From: UKL13-2 sp031431435
GTDB lineage: Bacteria > Pseudomonadota > Gammaproteobacteria > Burkholderiales > Usitatibacteraceae
Length of the DNA stretch: 7,719 nucleotides
Direction: 5' to 3'
Assembly: GCA_031431435.1 (NCBI GenBank)
Contig: JANPDI010000216.1
Coordinates: 1 to 7,719, forward strand
In this document: positions 1 to 4,627 of the stretch, in pieces
How the letters are laid out: each line of letters starts with the position of its first letter
Position numbering within the stretch: position 1 is the stretch's first letter
The notes under the pieces: model-generated
The model's input: the letters and a program-made list of their open reading frames with translations, nothing else
Told to the model about the DNA's origin: nothing
The model's database searches: none
Program-made: the position numbers and the translations under genes

Positions 1-942
1 TTCGGTTTTCGTCTGCCGTCGGCAATGGACAACCGGCCGCTGCGGTTTGACGAATTTGAAACCATGATGCGCCAGACCGTGTTTGTATCGGCGACGCCGT
101 CGGTTTATGAAGAAGCGCATACCGCGCAGGTGGTGGAACAACTGGTGCGTCCGACCGGGCTGGTTGACCCAATGATCTCGGTCAGACCGGCGACCACCCA
201 GGTGGACGACGTGTTGTCGGAAATTAATAAGCGCGTGCTGGTTGGGGAACGGGTGTTGGTGACGACGCTGACCAAGCGCATGTCGGAAGATTTGACCGAC
301 TATCTGGCAGAGCACGGTGTCAAGGTGCGTTACCTGCACTCGGATATTGATACCGTTGAGCGGGTTGAAATTATCCGCGACCTGCGTGCCGGCATGTTTG
401 ACGTGTTGGTCGGCATTAATTTACTGCGTGAGGGGCTGGATATTCCCGAGGTGTCGCTGGTGGCGATTCTGGATGCGGATAAGGAAGGGTTTTTGCGTAG
501 CACACGCTCGTTGATCCAGACCATCGGCCGCGCCGCCCGTAACTTGAATGGCACGGCAATCCTGTATGCCGACCGTGAAACTGATTCGATGCAGCGCGCG
601 ATATCGGAAACCAACCGTCGTCGCGCCAAACAGGTTGCGCACAATCTGGCCAACAACATCACCCCGCGTTCGGTCACCAAGGGCATCAAGGACATGATCG
701 ACGGTGTGTACGACATGGATGAAAAACGTGTCGAGAAAAGGGCCGCGCAAGACCGCCGCAAATACGAGGTCATGTCGGAAAAACAAATGGAAACGGCCGT
801 CAAAAAGCTGGAGCGGGAAATGCTCGACGCGGCGCGTAATCTTGAGTTTGAAAAGGCCGCGCAGTTGCGCGACGATTTACGCATCATGCGTAACAAGATG
901 TTGTTGTTCGGCGGAAAAGATGCAACCGGAGAAGCGGCATGA
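1..942 (+). CDS. uvrB: UvrB, excinuclease ABC subunit B (3' part only)
   Basis: This is the C-terminal 313 residues of UvrB, the DNA-damage-verification helicase of nucleotide excision repair, which works in the cytoplasm with UvrA and UvrC. The frame is open from base 1, so the gene starts upstream; E. coli UvrB has about 673 residues, so a little under half is present. The first visible residues (FGFRLPSAMDNRPL) match the conserved core. They are followed by SATPSVYEE, then helicase motif V (GINLLREGLDIPEVS) and motif VI (QTIGRAARN, local residues 173-181, including the arginines that contact ATP). From about local residue 261 to 300 lies the UVR domain (KQMETAVKKLEREM, then FEKAAQLRDDLR), which binds UvrC. 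The frame is intact. The stop codon overlaps the next start as ATGA, indicating co-transcription and translational coupling. Identification is close to certain. Confidence 0.97.
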   Translation, partial: FGFRLPSAMDNRPLRFDEFETMMRQTVFVSATPSVYEEAHTAQVVEQLVRPTGLVDPMISVRPATTQVDDVLSEINKRVLVGERVLVTTLTKRMSEDLTDYLAEHGVKVRYLHSDIDTVERVEIIRDLRAGMFDVLVGINLLREGLDIPEVSLVAILDADKEGFLRSTRSLIQTIGRAARNLNGTAILYADRETDSMQRAISETNRRRAKQVAHNLANNITPRSVTKGIKDMIDGVYDMDEKRVEKRAAQDRRKYEVMSEKQMETAVKKLEREMLDAARNLEFEKAAQLRDDLRIMRNKMLLFGGKDATGEAA

Positions 943-1442
943 AGGTGTTATTTGTTTGTATGGGAAATATCTGCCGGTCGCCCACGGCCGAGGGGGTGTT
1001 TCGCAAAATGGTCAACGACGGTCCGCTCAAGGGCAAGATTGACATTGATTCGGCCGGCACACATGGCTACCACGAAGGTTCGCCGCCGGATCCACGTGCG
1101 GTCGAACACGCTGCCAAACGCGGCTATGATTTGACGGCGTTGCGCGCCCGCGAGGTCAGCCCGAGTGACTTCGAGCGGTTTGACTACGTGATTGCGATGG
1201 ATGAAACCAACCGCAAACACTTGCAGTCGATCTGCCCGACACGGCTGCAAAACAAGATCGAACTATTACTCGATTACGGTGGCGAGGACGGTGAATATGA
1301 AGTGCCCGACCCGTATCACGGCAAGGCGCAGGATTTTGAGGTGGCGCTTGATTTGATCGAAGCCGGCTGTGAAGGTCTGCACGAGTACATCGCCGACCAG
1401 GTAAAAATGCGCGGCAATCTCACCCGCAACACGCGGGACTGA
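939..1442 (+). CDS. Low-molecular-weight protein-tyrosine phosphatase
   Basis: A 167-residue cytoplasmic phosphatase of the low-molecular-weight PTP family, which hydrolyses phosphotyrosine through a cysteinyl-phosphate intermediate. The P-loop CX5R is at the N terminus, as the family requires: CMGNICRSP with nucleophile Cys7 and Arg13, followed by TAEG. DSAGTHGYHEG (37-47) is the usual second conserved block, and DPY at 124-126 supplies the general acid Asp124. The length is typical (about 150-165). The start is set by GGAG at 928-931, seven bases before the ATG, and by the ATGA overlap with uvrB. The following membrane-protein gene begins at the stop codon. In bacteria such enzymes can act on tyrosine kinases of polysaccharide export (Wzb/Ptp type), but no kinase or capsule gene is visible here and the Wzb name is not justified. 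The closeness to uvrB resembles an arrangement I know from betaproteobacteria; the substrate is unknown. Confidence 0.93.
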   Translation: MKVLFVCMGNICRSPTAEGVFRKMVNDGPLKGKIDIDSAGTHGYHEGSPPDPRAVEHAAKRGYDLTALRAREVSPSDFERFDYVIAMDETNRKHLQSICPTRLQNKIELLLDYGGEDGEYEVPDPYHGKAQDFEVALDLIEAGCEGLHEYIADQVKMRGNLTRNTRD

Positions 1443-2131
1443 TGATGTTCGACGGCATGACATTTAACGGCATGTTGAGCGCCGCCGCGTACATCAAGAT
1501 TTTTGTGGCGATGGTGGTGATTGTGAATCCGCTCGGCATTATTCCGATTTTTGTGACGATGACATCCGACCATACCGACGCCGACCGCAAGCGCATCGCA
1601 CGGATTGCGGCACAGACGGTGGCGGTGGTATTGATTATCTCGACATTGCTCGGTGAAAAAGTGCTGGAGATGTTTGGTATTTCGATTGCCAGCTTCAAAG
1701 TCGGCGGGGCGATTCTGATCATGCTTAATGCGGTGGCGATGATGCAGGCGGCGCCGACCCGCGATAAACAAACACCCGAGGAGGCCGAGGAAGCCGTGGC
1801 CAAGGCGTCGATTGCGGTGGTGCCGCTGGGCATTCCGCTACTCGCCGGGCCCGGGGCGATGTCGACCATTGTGATCTACGCGTCCGAGAAAAAAGCCGTG
1901 CTGCATCTGGGCGCGGTGGTGTTGGTGGTGATTGCGCTGGCGGTGGTGACATGGATCGCGCTGCGTATCGCCACCAAGGTCGGTCGTTATATGAGCACCA
2001 CCACGCTCAACGTCGCCACCCGTATCATGGGGTTGTTACTGGCCGCGCTGGCGGTGGAAATTTTTGCCAGCGGCATTGTTGAGTTGATTCCCGCGCTCGG
2101 GACGCCTGACGTGTTTCGCTACGGTCCGTAA
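1442..2131 (+). CDS. MarC family (UPF0056) integral membrane protein
   Basis: A 229-residue inner-membrane protein of the MarC/UPF0056 family. Two related motifs mark the family: VNPLGIIPIF (28-37) in the first hydrophobic segment and PLGIPLLAGPGAMST (128-142) in the fourth, consistent with an internally duplicated fold. I count six hydrophobic segments, roughly at 14-38, 53-71, 79-101, 124-146, 150-172 and 188-213, with a charged Glu-rich loop near 108-122 between the third and fourth. Family members are about 200-230 residues long. MarC-type proteins have been named neutral amino acid transporters from limited data; E. coli MarC itself has no proven role in multidrug resistance despite its name, so the substrate is unknown. 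The proposed ATG shares its A with the preceding TGA (TGATG), implying coupled translation. ATGs at 1445 and 1457 are alternatives, and no good Shine-Dalgarno sequence distinguishes them. Confidence 0.92.
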   Translation: MMFDGMTFNGMLSAAAYIKIFVAMVVIVNPLGIIPIFVTMTSDHTDADRKRIARIAAQTVAVVLIISTLLGEKVLEMFGISIASFKVGGAILIMLNAVAMMQAAPTRDKQTPEEAEEAVAKASIAVVPLGIPLLAGPGAMSTIVIYASEKKAVLHLGAVVLVVIALAVVTWIALRIATKVGRYMSTTTLNVATRIMGLLLAALAVEIFASGIVELIPALGTPDVFRYGP

Positions 2132-2144
2132 AGCCCAATAAAAA

Positions 2145-2180
2145 CGGGCGTTTTCAGACATAAATGCCGGAAAACGCCCG
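2145..2180 (-). terminator. Intrinsic terminator for the minus-strand aminotransferase/tctC unit
   Basis: A perfect 11-bp inverted repeat (CGGGCGTTTTC at 2145-2155, GAAAACGCCCG at 2170-2180) encloses a 14-base loop. Read on the minus strand, the stem is followed directly by TTTTATT, giving the U-tract of a Rho-independent terminator about 25 bases after the tctC stop. On the plus strand the stem is followed by CCAAT with no T-run, so it should work poorly, if at all, for the marC-family operon. A weaker outer pair, AGCCCAA (2132-2138) and TTGGGCT (2201-2207), could extend the structure. Confidence 0.8.
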
Positions 2181-2205
2181 CCAATAGGGCAGTTTGCAAG
2201 TTGGG

Positions 2206-3192
2206 CTAGCCGTCGATCTTGATGTTTGCGTCTTTGACGACTTTGGCCCACTTGGCAATTTCACTTGAGATGTATGCCGCGAACTCTCTTGGTGACTGGC
2301 CGCCTGCGATTGCACCGGCCTGTTCCCACACCTTTTTGATATCCGGATCCGCGAGCACCTTGACGGTTTCGTTGTAGAGACGATCAACGATCGGTTGTGG
2401 TGTGCCTTTGATCGCCCACACGGCGTACCAGGTGGTCATGGTGAAGTCTTTGTAGCCCAATTCAATCATGGTCGGCACATCCGGCAGCAGCGCCGAACGC
2501 TGCGGTGACGTGACCGCCAGCGGCACCAGTTTGCCTGCCTTGATTTGTGCGCTCGATGATGCCAGGCCGTCAAACGCCATATCTACCGTTCCGCCAAGCA
2601 GGTCAGTCATCATCGGCCCGATGCCCTTGTAGGGAATGTGCACCATATCAACACCGGCGCTGCGTTTGTACAATTCACCCGCAAGGTGGTGTGATGCGCC
2701 GCTACCGGCGGAGCCAAAATTAATCTTACCCGGATTGGCCTTCAGGAACGCCTTGAGTTCGGATTCTTTCTTAAACGGATGTTTGGGGTTGATCACCAAT
2801 ACATTTGGCACCGAGCCCAATACCGTGATTGGAATGAAGTCCTGCTCAAGTTTGTACGGCTTGTTCAGATACAGCGATTCCGCAATCGTATGGTGAATCG
2901 CGCCGACAAAAAATGTATAACCATCCGGCGTTGCTTTCGCCGCGGCCGCTGCACCAACCGTACCACCGGCACCACCCATGTTTTCAATGATGATGGGTTG
3001 GCCGAGTGCAAGTCCGAGTTTGACGCCGTACGGGCGGGCAAAAACGTCGGTGCCGCCACCCGCCGGAAAAGGGTTGATCAGTCGAACGGGTTTGTTCGGG
3101 TAGCCCGCCTGTGCAAACGCCGAATGACCAAACGGGATGGCCGATGACGCGGAAAGTGCCGATAGTGCTTTAAGCGTGTCGCGACGATTCAT
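2206..3192 (-). CDS. TctC/Bug-family tripartite tricarboxylate transporter substrate-binding protein
   Basis: A 328-residue periplasmic solute-binding protein of the TctC (Bug) family. The first about 29 residues form an export signal starting MNRRDTLKAL, a twin-arginine-like motif, then a Ser/Ala stretch and AFAQA, with cleavage expected there. Family signatures follow in order: KPVRLINPFPAGGGTD (34-49), which shapes the binding site; ENMGGAGGTVG (70-80); PDGYTFFVG; FGSAGSGASHHLAGELY; HIPYKGIGPMMTDLLGG; VDMAFDG; LAVTSPQRSALLPDVPT; and TTWYAVWA. Bug proteins bind carboxylates or other small polar molecules. No TctA or TctB membrane component is seen in the window, so it is an orphan here, as is common in Burkholderiales. 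The frame stays open 8 codons upstream to an ATG at 3216, but GGAGGA just before the ATG at 3190-3192 and the signal peptide beginning there fix the start. It lies 65 bases after the aminotransferase stop and probably shares its transcript. Ligand unknown. Confidence 0.94.
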   Translation of the reverse strand: MNRRDTLKALSALSASSAIPFGHSAFAQAGYPNKPVRLINPFPAGGGTDVFARPYGVKLGLALGQPIIIENMGGAGGTVGAAAAAKATPDGYTFFVGAIHHTIAESLYLNKPYKLEQDFIPITVLGSVPNVLVINPKHPFKKESELKAFLKANPGKINFGSAGSGASHHLAGELYKRSAGVDMVHIPYKGIGPMMTDLLGGTVDMAFDGLASSSAQIKAGKLVPLAVTSPQRSALLPDVPTMIELGYKDFTMTTWYAVWAIKGTPQPIVDRLYNETVKVLADPDIKKVWEQAGAIAGGQSPREFAAYISSEIAKWAKVVKDANIKIDG

Positions 3193-3196
3193 GTAT

Positions 3197-3202
3197 TCCT
3201 CC
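3197..3202 (-). promoter_or_regulatory. Ribosome binding site that decides the tctC-family start
   Basis: On the minus strand GGAGGA lies four bases before the ATG at 3192-3190. It is the strongest Shine-Dalgarno match I noticed in the window. It lies inside the longer possible reading frame that begins at 3216, which supports the shorter protein starting MNRRD. A strong internal site also suggests this gene is translated independently of, and perhaps more than, the aminotransferase upstream, as expected for an abundant periplasmic binding protein. Confidence 0.85.
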
Positions 3203-3257
3203 AGGTATGTTGACAACAGTCCCTATGCTGGGACATTGGGTTTCACAGCAAAAAAAC

Positions 3258-4496
3258 TTATGCAGCGATTCTAGCGGCTCCGGCCGAAATGTTATTGTGC
3301 GCCGCACATTCGGTGAGATACCGCATCGCGGCATCAACACCACCCGCTTGATGCGGCACCTTGGCCAGCGACAAGCCCATCTCGACGCCGGCGAGGGTGC
3401 CCATCAACGTTAAGTCGTTGAAATCACCCAAATGGCCGATGCGGAAAATCTTACCCTTGAGCTTGGACAGCCCCATACCCAGCGACATGTCGAAATTTTT
3501 CAGGATAGTCTCGCGCAATTGGTCGGCGTCGTGGCCGGCTGGCATCATCACCGCCGTCAATGCCGGGGAATACTCCGCAGTATTGGCGCACAGGATGTCG
3601 AGGCCCCACGCCGTCACCGCACGGCGGGTCGCCTCGGCGTGGCGTTGATGGCGGGCAAACACATTGGCCAGACCTTCCTCGTGCAGCATGGCAATCGCCT
3701 CGCGTAAGCCGTAAAGCAAATTGGTCGCGGGGGTGTACGGGAAAAAGCCGGTTTTGTTGGCCTCGAGCATTTCATCCCAGCCCCAGAATGCCTTGGTGAT
3801 TTTGGAATTCTTGCTGGCGGCAAGCGCCTTGGGCGAAATCGCGTTGAATGACAATCCCGGCGGCAGCATCATGCCTTTTTGCGAACCGCCAACCGTGACG
3901 TCAACGCCCCATTCATCGTGTTTGTAATCGACCGAGCCGAGGGAGGAAATGGTATCGACCAACAGCAGGGCAGGGTGTTTGGCGTTATCGATGGCCTTAC
4001 GCACTGCCGCAACGTTGGACACCACGCCAGTCGAGGTTTCGTTGTGCACGACACATACGGCCTTGATGGCGTGGGCGTTGTCGGCAAGCAATCGCGCCTC
4101 GATCACACCGGCGTCCACGCCGCGCCGCCAATCGCCGGGAATAAAGTCGGGTGTGATGCCGAGCTTGACCGCCATTTTTTGCCACAGGCCGGCAAAGTGT
4201 CCGGTCTCGACCATCAACACGTGGTCGCCGGGATTCAGCGTATTCACCAACGCGGCCTCCCATGCACCGGTGCCTGAGGCAGGGTAAATGATGACGGGCT
4301 GCACCGTCTGAAAAATGGTCTTGATGCCCGCCAGCACATCTTTGCCCAGCGCCTGGAATTCCGGGCCACGATGATCGATTACCTGATGGTCGATGGCACG
4401 CAGAATGCGCTCAGGCACGGCGGTCGGGCCGGGGATCTGCAGAAAGTGCCGTCCGGCCGGGCGTGCGGGATAGTTGGCAGAATTTGCTTGCGTCAT
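3258..4496 (-). CDS. Class V PLP aminotransferase, serine/alanine-glyoxylate aminotransferase type
   Basis: A 412-residue cytoplasmic pyridoxal-phosphate enzyme of the class V (AGXT/SgaA) group, expected to transfer an amino group from serine or alanine to glyoxylate, giving glycine plus hydroxypyruvate or pyruvate. The N-terminal IPGPTAVPERIL (21-32) and HRGPEF (42-47) are characteristic of the group. SGTGAWEAAL (74-83) is the phosphate-cup region, HNETSTGV (151-158) and VDTISSLGS (180-188) carry residues around the cofactor ring including Asp181, and GGSQKGMMLPPG holds the predicted Schiff-base Lys207. The C-terminal FRIGHLGDFN block is also typical. The length fits bacterial serine-glyoxylate aminotransferases (about 390-415). 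GGAG at 4505-4508 lies eight bases before the ATG. It is divergent from the FAD/Fe-S oxidoreductase and upstream of the tctC-type gene, suggesting glyoxylate or hydroxyacid metabolism. Serine, alanine or ureidoglycine as donor cannot be decided from sequence alone; serine is my first choice. Confidence 0.9.
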   Translation of the reverse strand: MTQANSANYPARPAGRHFLQIPGPTAVPERILRAIDHQVIDHRGPEFQALGKDVLAGIKTIFQTVQPVIIYPASGTGAWEAALVNTLNPGDHVLMVETGHFAGLWQKMAVKLGITPDFIPGDWRRGVDAGVIEARLLADNAHAIKAVCVVHNETSTGVVSNVAAVRKAIDNAKHPALLLVDTISSLGSVDYKHDEWGVDVTVGGSQKGMMLPPGLSFNAISPKALAASKNSKITKAFWGWDEMLEANKTGFFPYTPATNLLYGLREAIAMLHEEGLANVFARHQRHAEATRRAVTAWGLDILCANTAEYSPALTAVMMPAGHDADQLRETILKNFDMSLGMGLSKLKGKIFRIGHLGDFNDLTLMGTLAGVEMGLSLAKVPHQAGGVDAAMRYLTECAAHNNISAGAARIAA

Positions 4497-4550
4497 GTCT
4501 ATTGCTCCAAGTGCGCTTTTGCGGTCATCATGCGGTTGTGGTCCATTTAT

Positions 4551-4560
4551 GTGAATTCAC
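4551..4560. promoter_or_regulatory. Perfect 10-bp palindrome, candidate operator
   Basis: GTGAATTCAC is identical to its own reverse complement and stands near the middle of the divergent region, 54 bases from the aminotransferase start and 67 from the proposed GTG of the oxidoreductase. That position suits a dimeric repressor or activator acting on both genes. Symmetry does not extend beyond ten bases, and I do not recognise it as the site of a particular regulator family. A chance palindrome is possible. Confidence 0.4.
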
Positions 4561-4575
4561 GCTTATTTTTGCGTG
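4558..4575. repeat. Short inverted repeat CACGC / GCGTG next to the palindrome
   Basis: CACGC (4558-4562) and GCGTG (4571-4575) are exact reverse complements around the loop TTATTTTT, and TTTTT follows on the plus strand. The left arm shares CAC with the 10-bp palindrome, so the two structures overlap. It could be a second half-site pair for a regulator or a weak hairpin with a U-run that attenuates rightward transcription. A 5-bp stem is small and could arise by chance. Confidence 0.3.
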
Positions 4576-4627
4576 TTTTTGCCCGTCCAACCTTGTTGCC
4601 AGTCAAGATTCTAGCGGTGTAACTCCT

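Larger units (their letters stand above)
4497..4627 (+). promoter_or_regulatory. Divergent promoter region between aminotransferase and FAD/Fe-S oxidoreductase
   Basis: These 131 bases separate two gene starts that point away from each other, so both promoters should lie here. The stretch is more AT-rich than the genes, with T-runs around 4563-4580. I cannot assign a convincing -35/-10 pair in either direction. TTGACT on the minus strand (4606-4601) and TTGCCA on the plus strand (4596-4601) look like -35 boxes, but neither has a good -10 partner at 16-18 bases. A perfect palindrome and an adjoining inverted repeat lie near the centre and are listed separately. No regulator gene is present in the window. 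Confidence 0.6.

Noticed and set aside
330..896. Long open frame of 188 codons antisense to uvrB
   Set aside because: It is a shadow of the uvrB codon pattern, with a low-complexity Ser/Arg-rich translation, no domain I recognise and a certain gene on the other strand.
3193..3216. Longer tctC-type protein starting at the ATG at 3216 (MSTYLEEY before MNRRD)
   Set aside because: The added residues are translated from the strong ribosome binding site GGAGGA and would put a non-signal stretch before the twin-arginine-like signal peptide.
3267..4617. Exact 11-base direct repeat GATTCTAGCGG at 3267-3277 and 4607-4617, on either side of most of the aminotransferase gene, considered as insertion boundaries
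   Set aside because: Several 11-base repeats are expected by chance in a window this long. The first copy lies inside coding sequence and no mobile gene or other boundary mark is present.
4463..4627. Upstream 55-codon extension of the oxidoreductase frame beginning at ATG 4463, rich in Cys, Phe and Leu and superficially like a membrane or signal segment
   Set aside because: It overlaps the start of the well-supported aminotransferase gene on the other strand and would consume the whole divergent promoter region. The residues look like translated AT-rich noncoding DNA and do not match the family N terminus.
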